Source: Anaerotruncus sp. G3(2012)
GTDB taxonomy: Bacteria > Bacillota > Clostridia > Oscillospirales > Ruminococcaceae
Reading direction: 5' to 3'
DNA length: 47,939 bases
Assembly (NCBI RefSeq): GCF_000403395.2
Contig: NZ_KE159676.1
Location: forward strand, 100,328 to 148,266
Shown here: positions 33,853 to 41,653 of the stretch, piece by piece
Layout of the letters: each line of letters opens with the position of its first letter
How positions within the stretch are numbered: the stretch's first letter is position 1
Position numbers and translations under genes: made by a program
The notes under the pieces: generated by a model
What the model saw: the letters and a program-made list of their open reading frames with translations, nothing else
The model's database searches: none
What the model was told of the DNA's origin: nothing

Positions 33853-33918
33853 TGAATTATGTAATTTGTGCAATTCTCTATACAGAACGCACAAAGAATA
33901 TTTGGGAGGCTGATTATC

Positions 33919-35268
33919 GTGAGCAAGTATGTTGAAAGAGTTCTCGAAGAAGTCAAGAAGAACCATCCGTCTGAGCCCGAATTCCAGCAGACCGTAGAGG
34001 AAGTTCTCTCCTCTCTGGCCCCGGTTATCGACAAACATCCGGAGTATGAGAAGGCTGGCCTGCTCGAGCGCATGGTCGAGCCGGAGCGGATTATTTCGTT
34101 CCGTGTCACCTGGACCGACGACGCGGGCAAAGTCCAGGTCAACCGTGGATATCGCGTCCAGTTCAACGGCGCAATCGGTCCCTTCAAGGGCGGCCTGCGG
34201 TTCCATCCCTCTGTAAACCTCTCGGTTATGAAATTCCTTGCTTTCGAGCAGTCCTTCAAAGACAGCCTGACCACCCTGCCGATGGGCGGCGCAAAGGGCG
34301 GTTCCGACTTCGACCCCCGCGGCAAGAGCGATGCGGAAGTCATGCGCTTCTGCCAGGCGTTCATGACCGAGCTGTATCGCCACATCGGTCCGGACGTTGA
34401 CGTCCCGGCGGGCGACATGGGCGTTGGTGCTCGCGAGATCGGCTATCTGTATGGTCAGTACCGCAGAATCCGCGGCGCATTCGAGAATGGTGTACTTACC
34501 GGTAAGGGCCTGTCCTTCGGCGGCAGCTTGGTCCGTCCGGAAGCGACCGGTTACGGCGCTGTCTATTATACCGCTGAGGTCTTCAAGCACGAGGGCGATA
34601 CCTTCGAGGGCAAAACCTTTGCACTGGCCGGCTTCGGCAACGTTGCATGGGGCGCTGCGAAGAAGATCGCAGAGCTGGGCGGCAAAGCAGTCACCCTGTC
34701 CGGCCCGGATGGCTACATCTATGATCCCGACGGCATCACCACCGAGGAGAAGTTCAATTACATGCTCGAGATGCGTGCAAGCGGCCGCGACAAGGTCCAG
34801 GATTATGCGGACAAATTTGGCTGCCAGTTCTTCCCGGGCGAGAAGCCTTGGGGCCAGAAGGTTGACGTTATCATGCCCTGCGCAACCCAGAACGACGTCA
34901 ACATGGAGCAGGCAGAGAAGATCGTTGCCAACGGCATCAAATACTACATCGAAGTTGCCAACATGCCCACCACCAATGATGCTCTGGTCTATCTGATGAG
35001 CCAGAAGAACATGATTGTTGCTCCGTCCAAAGCGGTCAACGCAGGCGGTGTTGCGGTTTCCGGTCTCGAGATGTCCCAGAACAGCGGCAGACTTGCATGG
35101 GCAGCAGAAGAGGTTGATGAGAAGCTCAAGAGCATCATGAAGAACATCCACGATTCTTCGGTTGCTGCTGCTGAGGAGTTCGGCCTGGGCTATAACCTGG
35201 TTGCAGGTGCAAATATTGCCGGCTTCAAGAAGGTTGCTGATGCGATGCTCGCTCAGGGTATCTTCTAA
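33919..35268 (+). CDS. gdhA: Glutamate dehydrogenase, NADP-type, hexameric
   Basis: A 449-aa enzyme interconverting glutamate and 2-oxoglutarate plus ammonia. The substrate domain carries FKGGLRFHPSVN and the catalytic Lys in GGAKGGSDFDPRG. The dinucleotide fold has LAGFGNVAWGAA. Length and sequence fit the NADP-dependent hexameric class. The GTG at 33919 has GGGAGG 9 nt upstream and gives the normal N-terminus MSKYVERV. It is flanked by a GlnK/GlnL-like system and a TAXI-TRAP transporter; codon bias looks like that of a highly expressed gene. Confidence 0.96.
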   Translation: MSKYVERVLEEVKKNHPSEPEFQQTVEEVLSSLAPVIDKHPEYEKAGLLERMVEPERIISFRVTWTDDAGKVQVNRGYRVQFNGAIGPFKGGLRFHPSVNLSVMKFLAFEQSFKDSLTTLPMGGAKGGSDFDPRGKSDAEVMRFCQAFMTELYRHIGPDVDVPAGDMGVGAREIGYLYGQYRRIRGAFENGVLTGKGLSFGGSLVRPEATGYGAVYYTAEVFKHEGDTFEGKTFALAGFGNVAWGAAKKIAELGGKAVTLSGPDGYIYDPDGITTEEKFNYMLEMRASGRDKVQDYADKFGCQFFPGEKPWGQKVDVIMPCATQNDVNMEQAEKIVANGIKYYIEVANMPTTNDALVYLMSQKNMIVAPSKAVNAGGVAVSGLEMSQNSGRLAWAAEEVDEKLKSIMKNIHDSSVAAAEEFGLGYNLVAGANIAGFKKVADAMLAQGIF

Positions 35269-35305
35269 ACCAAAACAGATGTAGAATGCCCGATTCAGGG
35301 CGGTT

Positions 35306-35346
35306 GGGGGGATCTGCTCTGGCAGATCCCCCCGCTTGTTTTTTCA
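35306..35346 (+). terminator. Terminator of gdhA
   Basis: A perfect 12-bp GC-rich stem (35306-35317 with 35322-35333) with a TCTG loop, followed by GCTTGTTTTTT, about 35 nt past the stop. Confidence 0.93.
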
Positions 35347-35353
35347 GTTTTTT

Positions 35354-35398
35354 TGTAGAAATCTGTAGAAAATGCAGGATTTTTTTCAACTCCTGCAT
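35354..35398 (+). promoter_or_regulatory. Phased TGTAG repeats upstream of the TAXI receptor gene
   Basis: TGTAG at 35354 and 35364 (10-bp spacing), with a degenerate third copy (TGCAG, 35373). The block TTTTGTAG-A/G-AATCTGTAGA is nearly identical to that upstream of gdhA. It is followed by an inverted repeat, ATGCAGGA (35372-35379)/TCCTGCAT (35391-35398). It lies about 60-100 bp upstream of the promoter -35. Confidence 0.6.
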
Positions 35399-35458
35399 CT
35401 GCTTTTCTGAAAATATGAAAAAACTTTTAAAAAGTTATGGAATTAACACAAATTTTGA

Positions 35459-35516
35459 TTGCTATTTTTCCGGTTATCATGTATAATATGATCTGGTGAT
35501 TCTTACGACAAGAATC
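35459..35516 (+). promoter_or_regulatory. Promoter and 5' hairpin of the TAXI-TRAP operon
   Basis: TTGCTA (35459-35464), 17-bp spacer, TATAAT (35482-35487). The predicted mRNA begins almost directly with a perfect hairpin, GATTCTT (35498-35504)/AAGAATC (35510-35516), of the kind that stabilises abundant transcripts. Confidence 0.75.
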
Positions 35517-35550
35517 ATTGAAAAACGCAACTTGATAGGAGGAAATTGAA

Positions 35551-36597
35551 ATGAACAAGAAACTGCTTGGCATCATTGCGATGCTGATGGTGGTGGCGCT
35601 GGCGCTGACAGCGTGTGGCGGCTCGTCCGCTCCGGCTTCGTCTGCGGCCCCTGCTGCTTCCAGTGAGGCTCCGGCTTCGTCCGCAGCACCCGCACCCGCA
35701 CCCTCTGCACCGGCTGCTGGCTCGGTCTCGATGGTTATGGGTACCGGCGGTACAACGGGTACATACTACGCTTACGGCGGTGTGCTCGCAAACATCCTGA
35801 ACGGCAAGATGTCTTCCGCGCAGATCAACGTCCAGTCGACCGGCGCATCCAAGGCAAACATCTTCCTGATCGACGACAAAGAGGCTGACCTCGCGATCGT
35901 CCAGAACGACGTTATGGACTATGCGTTCAACGGTTCTGACCTCTTCGCAGAGGATGGCGCTGTCACCAGCTTCTCGAGCGTTGCAGGCCTGTATGCTGAG
36001 GTTTGCCAGATCGTTGCAAGCGGCGACATCAAGTCGATTGCAGACCTGAAGGGCAAGAGAGTTTCCGTTGGCGACGCTGGTTCGGGCGTTGAGTTCAACG
36101 CACGTCAGATCCTTGAGGCTTATGACATCTCCTTCGACGACATCGAGGTCAACAACCTTGGTTTCGGTGATTCGGCGGATGCGATCAAAGACGGCAAGAT
36201 CGACGCGTTCTTCTGCACCGCGGGTGCTCCGACCACTGCAATCGTTGAGCTGGCAACCACCAAGGCGATCAACCTGCTTGAGGTTGACGACGAGCATGCT
36301 GCCAAGCTGATCGAGTCCTATCCGTTCTACACCAAGTACAGCATTCCCGGCGGCTCCTACGGCGGCGTTGATGCTGATGTCCAGACTGTCGCGGTCAAAG
36401 CGACCCTGATCGTTTCCAACGATGCTTCCGAAGATGCGATCTACGAGCTGACCAAAGCGATCTTTGAGAACAAAGACGCGATCACCGAGAGCCACGCGAA
36501 GGGCGCAGAGCTTGACACCGCCTATGCGGTTGAGGGCATCTCCGTACCGTTCCACCCCGGCGCTGAGAAGTACTTCAAAGAGGTAGGCGCGCTGTAA
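35551..36597 (+). CDS. TAXI-family TRAP transporter solute receptor
   Basis: A 348-aa lipoprotein. The lipobox LTAC is at about residues 18-21, followed by an Ala/Ser/Pro linker to about 55 and then the TAXI domain, recognised by VMGTGGTTGTYYAYGGVLANIL at its start and GVEFNARQILEAYDI in the middle. AGGAGG lies 8 nt upstream of the ATG. A characterised TAXI receptor from Thermus binds glutamate/glutamine; together with gdhA next door, glutamate is the likely but unproven substrate. Confidence 0.93.
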   Translation: MNKKLLGIIAMLMVVALALTACGGSSAPASSAAPAASSEAPASSAAPAPAPSAPAAGSVSMVMGTGGTTGTYYAYGGVLANILNGKMSSAQINVQSTGASKANIFLIDDKEADLAIVQNDVMDYAFNGSDLFAEDGAVTSFSSVAGLYAEVCQIVASGDIKSIADLKGKRVSVGDAGSGVEFNARQILEAYDISFDDIEVNNLGFGDSADAIKDGKIDAFFCTAGAPTTAIVELATTKAINLLEVDDEHAAKLIESYPFYTKYSIPGGSYGGVDADVQTVAVKATLIVSNDASEDAIYELTKAIFENKDAITESHAKGAELDTAYAVEGISVPFHPGAEKYFKEVGAL

Positions 36598-36641
36598 TCT
36601 TTCGGCTCGTTCAAAAAAATAGGAAGGTGACAGCGGCAATA

Positions 36642-37091
36642 ATGCTCATCGTTATTGCCGCTGTCTTTCTTTCAATCTGCCGTAGCGGGTACTATCTGAC
36701 ACTGCGGGACGGGAAAACGGGTGGAATCTATTCCCGATACCGGGTATCGGATGGCGACAGATTTTCGGTGGGTTTCATCCATTCGGTCAATAAAAGCCCG
36801 CTGACCGACGTGTATGAAATCCGTGGTCACAAAATCTATGTGGTGGAAACGATTTATTATGGGTTTGGCGCTGGCGTCCAGACCGAAATTTTAGAAGGAC
36901 AGACCCTAACTTATGGCGAACATGGGGAGATGATCGTCTCGGGCTTCGACCTTGAGATGCCGCATCTTTCCTACATTGTGGGGACGGTATCCGATCACGT
37001 CCTCACGCTGAACGGGCAGGAAATCAGCCTGCGGGAGCTATGCGGCAAAAACAGCACCGTAGCGTTTTCCTGCGAATGGAATTTATTTTAG
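36642..37091 (+). CDS. DUF1850 protein of the TAXI-TRAP operon
   Basis: A 149-aa protein. An N-terminal membrane helix is followed by a compact beta-rich domain (FSVGFIHSVNKSPLTDVYEIRG, then YYGFGAGVQTE), the DUF1850 pattern. Such genes usually sit between TAXI receptors and their permeases, as here. The ATG at 36642 is preferred because an in-frame GTG at 36627 lies directly against the ribosome site AGGAAGGTGA. It probably assists transport, mechanism unknown. Confidence 0.85.
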   Translation: MLIVIAAVFLSICRSGYYLTLRDGKTGGIYSRYRVSDGDRFSVGFIHSVNKSPLTDVYEIRGHKIYVVETIYYGFGAGVQTEILEGQTLTYGEHGEMIVSGFDLEMPHLSYIVGTVSDHVLTLNGQEISLRELCGKNSTVAFSCEWNLF

Positions 37092-37113
37092 ATGCGCAAA
37101 GGAGGGACCGGCT

Positions 37114-39096
37114 TTGTTTGATTCTGATAAGAAAAAAAACGAGATGGAAACCAACGCTGCAGCGCCGGACACTTCGCCTCAGGCGGAGGATGCTTCCACC
37201 GGAACGGCGGAAGATGTAGACGCGATTATGAAAAAGTTTGACCGCGAGTCAAACGTGCGTTTTTATGAGGGCGTCCCCAAAAAGATTGTCCGTTATGCGC
37301 TTGCTGGCTTTTCACTTTTGATGGTTTATATGAACCTGTTTGCCAACTGGGATGAACGTGTACGCCGTTCTCTGTTTGTGGGAATTGTCATCCTGTTGGT
37401 ATTCACAGTTTTCCCGATGAAAAAGGGCAACCTCAGACGCAACTATATTCCTTGGTATGATATTCTTCTTGCGGTGCTCGGTGGTGGAAGCTTTTTCTAC
37501 TATGTCTTTAACTTTGACACCATCATCAAACACGCCACCCGTATCTCTCAAATGGAGATTCTAATTGGTGTGATTGGTATTCTGGTGCTGGTGGAAGCCT
37601 GTCGCCGTGTTGTCGGTATCCCGATTTTGATTGTTGCAAGCTGCTTTGTAATCTACGCGTTTGCGTCAGGTAAAACACTCAAAACCGTTATCTACAATCT
37701 CTATTATACCACCGGTGGTGTCATCGGTACTCCGATCGGCGTCTGCTCGACTTATATCGTTCTGTTCATCATCTTTGGTGCATTCCTCGAGGCCACCGGC
37801 ATTTCCGAGTTCTTCATTCAGGCGGCAAACTCGATCGCAGGCGCTTCGACTGGCGGCCCGGCAAAGGTTGCGGTTATCTCGAGCGCCCTCTGCGGCATGG
37901 TTTCCGGCAGCTCGGTTGCGAACACGGTTACGACCGGTAGCGTGACCATCCCGCTGATGAAAAAGACCGGTTACCGCGGGGAATTCGCGGGTGCTGTTGA
38001 AGCGGCTTCCTCAACGGGAGGACAGATCATGCCGCCAATCATGGGCGCGGCAGCGTTCCTGATGGCGGAAATGGTTGGTGTTCAGTACGGTACGATCGCG
38101 GTCAAGGCGATCCTCCCTGCGTTCCTTTACTTTGCGGGTATCTTTATGATGGTTCACCTCGAGGCGAAAAAGCTCGGCCTGAAGGGTCTGGATAAGGAAA
38201 CCCTGCCGAAGTTCGGCAAGCTGTTCCTCCAGAAGGGGTATCTGCTGCTTCCGCTGATTATCCTCATCGGGATGGTTATGAAAGGCTTCACCATGTCCCG
38301 CGCAGCGGTCATCGCGACGCTGGTTGCAATCGCGGTCAGCATGATTAACAAGGATACCCGTATGACCCCGTCCGGTTTTGTGGATGCGTTGGAGAGCGGC
38401 GGCAAGAGCACCCTTTCGGTTGCGGTTGCGTGCGGCATCGCGGGCATTATCGCGGGCGTCGTCACGATGACTGGTCTGGGCCAGATCCTGATTACAGCGA
38501 TCGTTTCGGTCGCAGGCGATGTGAAGATCATTGCGCTCTTCCTGACGATGCTCACCTGTATTGTTCTGGGCATGGGTGTTCCGACTACCGCAAACTATAT
38601 CATCATGGCGACCACCTGCGCACCGATCCTTGTCACCGGTATGGGCATCAACCCGATCTCGGCACATATGTTTGTGTTCTACTTCGGTATCGTTGCAGAT
38701 ATCACCCCGCCGGTTGCGCTGGCAGCTTATGCTGGTTCCGCAATCGCACGCTCCAATCCGATGAAAACCGGTATCAATGCTTCCCGCCTGGCGATTGCAG
38801 CGTTTATCGTCCCGTACATCTTCGCGCTCAATCCGGCGATGCTGTTCATTGATACCAACGCGATTGGTGTTATCCAGATCATTGTTACTTCGTTGATCGG
38901 TATCTTTGCAGTTGCTGCTGGCCTGGAAGGTTTCGTCTTTAAGGATATGCCGATGTGGCAGCGGTTGATTTCCGCGGCCGGCGGACTTTGCCTGATCTAT
39001 CCGGGTCTTGCTACCGACATCATCGGTCTTGCGGTCATCGCACTGATTTTGGTCCCTCAATATCTCGCTTCTAAAAAAATGACATCTGCGGCTTAA
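37114..39096 (+). CDS. TRAP transporter fused permease
   Basis: A 660-aa membrane protein combining the small (DctQ-like, about 60-190) and large (DctM-like, about 190-640) TRAP permease units with about 16 helices. The conserved large-unit stretch GPAKVAVISSALCGMVSGSSVANTVTTGSVTIPLMK is present. The start is TTG at 37114, supported by an excellent AAGGAGGG site 7 nt upstream. Acidic, polar N-terminal extension of about 50 residues. It works with the TAXI receptor as a sodium- or proton-coupled importer. Confidence 0.95.
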   Translation: MFDSDKKKNEMETNAAAPDTSPQAEDASTGTAEDVDAIMKKFDRESNVRFYEGVPKKIVRYALAGFSLLMVYMNLFANWDERVRRSLFVGIVILLVFTVFPMKKGNLRRNYIPWYDILLAVLGGGSFFYYVFNFDTIIKHATRISQMEILIGVIGILVLVEACRRVVGIPILIVASCFVIYAFASGKTLKTVIYNLYYTTGGVIGTPIGVCSTYIVLFIIFGAFLEATGISEFFIQAANSIAGASTGGPAKVAVISSALCGMVSGSSVANTVTTGSVTIPLMKKTGYRGEFAGAVEAASSTGGQIMPPIMGAAAFLMAEMVGVQYGTIAVKAILPAFLYFAGIFMMVHLEAKKLGLKGLDKETLPKFGKLFLQKGYLLLPLIILIGMVMKGFTMSRAAVIATLVAIAVSMINKDTRMTPSGFVDALESGGKSTLSVAVACGIAGIIAGVVTMTGLGQILITAIVSVAGDVKIIALFLTMLTCIVLGMGVPTTANYIIMATTCAPILVTGMGINPISAHMFVFYFGIVADITPPVALAAYAGSAIARSNPMKTGINASRLAIAAFIVPYIFALNPAMLFIDTNAIGVIQIIVTSLIGIFAVAAGLEGFVFKDMPMWQRLISAAGGLCLIYPGLATDIIGLAVIALILVPQYLASKKMTSAA

Positions 39097-39111
39097 TCGC
39101 AGCAGTCAAAA

Positions 39112-39145
39112 AGGCGCGTCCCTGCTCAAAGTCAGGGACGCGCCT
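39112..39145. terminator. Bidirectional terminator
   Basis: A perfect 13-bp stem (39112-39124 with 39133-39145) and 8-nt loop. On the + strand CTCTTTTGTTTTT follows, ending the TRAP operon. On the - strand TTTTTGAC follows, ending the convergent three-gene cluster. Confidence 0.93.
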
Positions 39146-39239
39146 CTTTTGTTTTTGCAATAAGGATGCCCAGAGGAAGCCAGATTCGGCGGGACATGTG
39201 GCAGAGCCTTTGCTGCGCATATAATGCGGAACGATTCGG

Positions 39240-40304
39240 TCATTGATCGCAAAATGCAGCAAGCTGCTGGGAAAAACATGCGATCCGCTGATCGATGCCG
39301 GGAAGTTTACAGGCATCCCCGGCACTGTTGGCGGTTTCCAGCATCGAAAAACGGGCGGGCAGATAGAAGGTCTTGTTCATGTTAAGCGCACAGATCAACT
39401 GCTTGGCAATGATATCGTTGCCCGAATACCCGGAAACTGCGATCGCAAAAAGCGCTTTGTCGTAGAACCGCACCTGACGGAACAAAGCTGTCAGCCGGTT
39501 GATAAATGCGGTGAGGTTGGCGGAAAGCGCGTCGTTATAGTTAGGACAGAGCATGACCAATGCATTGGCCTGCCGGATGGCGGGAAAGACCTCATCCACC
39601 ATCACGCCGCCGTAAAAACATCCACCCTGCTCGCCAAAATGCAGGCACATGGTATAGGGGCAACCGGAGCAGTCGGAAATTTCCCCGTTACGCAGGTTGA
39701 ACTCGCTGATTTCGCACCGGTCACCAATCTGTTCCCGAACCCGGCGCCAGAGCGCGAGGGTATTGGATGTCTTGTGACTGGAGGCGTGTACTGCAAGCAG
39801 CTTTGGACGTTCAAACCGCGGCTGGCTGAAGCCGCAGACCCGCTCGACCAGCTCCCGCGCCGACCGCAGATAGGCACCAAACCGGTCGGTTTCCATCGTG
39901 CGGGCAAGGATGGTGAAATTGCCAAGCGAGCCGGTCCCTTCGACCAGCGGCCGTCCCGGGAAGGTACAGCCCGCAAGGTTGGCAGTAAATACCAGCTCGC
40001 TCCCGATGGATTTGGTGTAAAGCTCGCTTGCGCCGTCCACCAGGACGCCGCCAACCGACCCCTCCAGACATCCGGGATGCTCCCGCATCCATTGCAGCAT
40101 GGCAAAGTATTCGAGATTGATGCCGGTTTCCCCCACCATAACCGCAAACAGAATCTTTTTCCCCTTCAGTGGATGAAGCGCAGCGGCTGTCTCGATCGTC
40201 GATACGGCAGACCCTTCGAGCGCATAAGCCAACACTTCGGAAAGGCGGCGGGCGGTTTCCGGATGTTCGCATCTCGGGCGGATCAGCACCAGAGGCTGGT
40301 TCAT
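39240..40304 (-). CDS. Flavodoxin-like NAD(P)H-dependent oxidoreductase
   Basis: A 354-aa cytoplasmic protein. The N-terminal ~165 residues (KKILFAVMVGETGINLEY) are unassigned but contain a possible degenerate flavodoxin-like fold. The C-terminal ~190 residues match NADPH-dependent FMN reductases: KLLAVHASSHKTSNTLAL, a Cys cluster in DCSGCPYTMC with a further Cys, and ALVMLCPNYNDALSANLTAFINRL. The last gene of the cluster, 17 nt after the dehydrogenase-like gene. It likely uses FMN and a pyridine nucleotide; substrate unknown. Confidence 0.82.
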   Translation of the reverse strand: MNQPLVLIRPRCEHPETARRLSEVLAYALEGSAVSTIETAAALHPLKGKKILFAVMVGETGINLEYFAMLQWMREHPGCLEGSVGGVLVDGASELYTKSIGSELVFTANLAGCTFPGRPLVEGTGSLGNFTILARTMETDRFGAYLRSARELVERVCGFSQPRFERPKLLAVHASSHKTSNTLALWRRVREQIGDRCEISEFNLRNGEISDCSGCPYTMCLHFGEQGGCFYGGVMVDEVFPAIRQANALVMLCPNYNDALSANLTAFINRLTALFRQVRFYDKALFAIAVSGYSGNDIIAKQLICALNMNKTFYLPARFSMLETANSAGDACKLPGIDQRIACFSQQLAAFCDQ

Positions 40305-40321
40305 TCCGAAACGCCTCCCCG

Positions 40322-41560
40322 TTAAATCACCGTTGCAAGATGGTCCGCCGCATACTGAATCCGCGCGAACAGTGGGTCAGGAATCGAAGGAAGCAGCTCG
40401 GTTTCCAGACCTGTGGCCGTATAGCGGTTTTTGACGCCCATAAAAATGCCGCCCAAAAAGACCGACCCGCAATGCCACTCGCCGCGCAGCATCAGCAGCA
40501 GGGAGAGCGCCCCGGAGGAGAGCGCGGGCGCCACATACGGTTTGAAGCCGATCTCCCGCATCTTGAGATTGGCGGTGACAACCAAGTGAGTCAGCTCCTG
40601 CGAGAGTGCATCGTCGTAATGCGCAAGCGAATTCGCCACCACAAGCTCCTGACCGTGTGGGCCGAACGACCGTCCTTCGGTAAGGAAACTGGCGAACCGC
40701 GGGTCGCGCTTGGCGAAATAGGCGGCGCGGGCGTTCATCACCCCGAGGCCAAACCCCTGGATCTGTTCAGGGCGCAGGCCCTGACCGTCAAACTCCCCGG
40801 CCTCGTTCTGGTTGCTGGCGAGGTAGGCGGTTTTGGCGAGCGGGTCTACCGGGTCACTCACTGCGGCCCACAGCCCTTTGAATTTCTGCTCCCGGGCCAG
40901 CTTGGCGTAATGGGCGACGATCTTCGAGTTGGTCTCGAACTGCGCCATCCGCACGTCCTTGACCCCAGACCCGACCGGAGGAATCCCCTTGGATGCGACA
41001 AATACAAACAGGTCACAGTCGAACAGCCGGTCCGGGGGGATCACTTCAACTTCGGGCATCGCGTCGTAAGCCCAAGGCAGAGAAATCTGGTTCATCTCAA
41101 ATTCCCAGCGGGCAGTGGTCTTTTCCGAAAGGTCGCAGATGCCGATCGAGGAGATCACATCCTGCCCGAGCAGCTTCAGTCCGGTTAAAAGGGTGCTTCC
41201 CACATCCCCAATCGCAAGGATATTGACCCGTTTTTTCCGTTTGTCCGGCGTGCAGGAGATGAGTGACTCCCACTGTGGGTGCCGGTAGTTGACCGCACGC
41301 AGCCTGCCTTCCTGAATCAGGCGTCCGAGCAGCGGGTCCGGGTCGCCGTCCGGCAGGCGGGAGGCATCCAGCCAGCGGATGCTCTCCGGCTGGGCGAGCT
41401 GTCCCGGATGCCCGACCGAGAACGAAGCGCGGCAGGACTGCGGGTCAGCCTCAAACAGGAAAACCGCTTTGGGTGCATCCGCAGGCGGCTCTACAGCGGG
41501 AAACGGCAGATCATGACGTGCACTGCAAAGCAGATGTCCGTCCATTTTGTAATAAAACAT
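40322..41560 (-). CDS. Lactate/malate-dehydrogenase-like Rossmann protein
   Basis: A 412-aa protein. An N-terminal ~110-residue domain of unknown role comes first, then an LDH/MDH-like fold: VNILAIGDVGSTLLTGLKLLG (NAD site), SDPVDPLAKTAY (substrate loop region) and SFGPHGQELV, which holds the catalytic-type His. The usual LDH Asp-x-x-Arg helix reads VMNARAAYF, so Arg is kept but the proton-relay Asp appears lost. It may therefore act on an unusual substrate or only bind NAD(H). The ATG at 41560 is 94 nt after the giant gene; AAAGGAG lies 12 nt upstream. Confidence 0.82.
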   Translation of the reverse strand: MFYYKMDGHLLCSARHDLPFPAVEPPADAPKAVFLFEADPQSCRASFSVGHPGQLAQPESIRWLDASRLPDGDPDPLLGRLIQEGRLRAVNYRHPQWESLISCTPDKRKKRVNILAIGDVGSTLLTGLKLLGQDVISSIGICDLSEKTTARWEFEMNQISLPWAYDAMPEVEVIPPDRLFDCDLFVFVASKGIPPVGSGVKDVRMAQFETNSKIVAHYAKLAREQKFKGLWAAVSDPVDPLAKTAYLASNQNEAGEFDGQGLRPEQIQGFGLGVMNARAAYFAKRDPRFASFLTEGRSFGPHGQELVVANSLAHYDDALSQELTHLVVTANLKMREIGFKPYVAPALSSGALSLLLMLRGEWHCGSVFLGGIFMGVKNRYTATGLETELLPSIPDPLFARIQYAADHLATVI

Positions 41561-41653
41561 AGTTAATATACGCTCCTTTATGAAAATGTTCCGCCTTTCG
41601 ATCCCGCAGCCTTTCAAAAAATCACCGAAGGGTTTGGGATACAAGGCAGCTCT

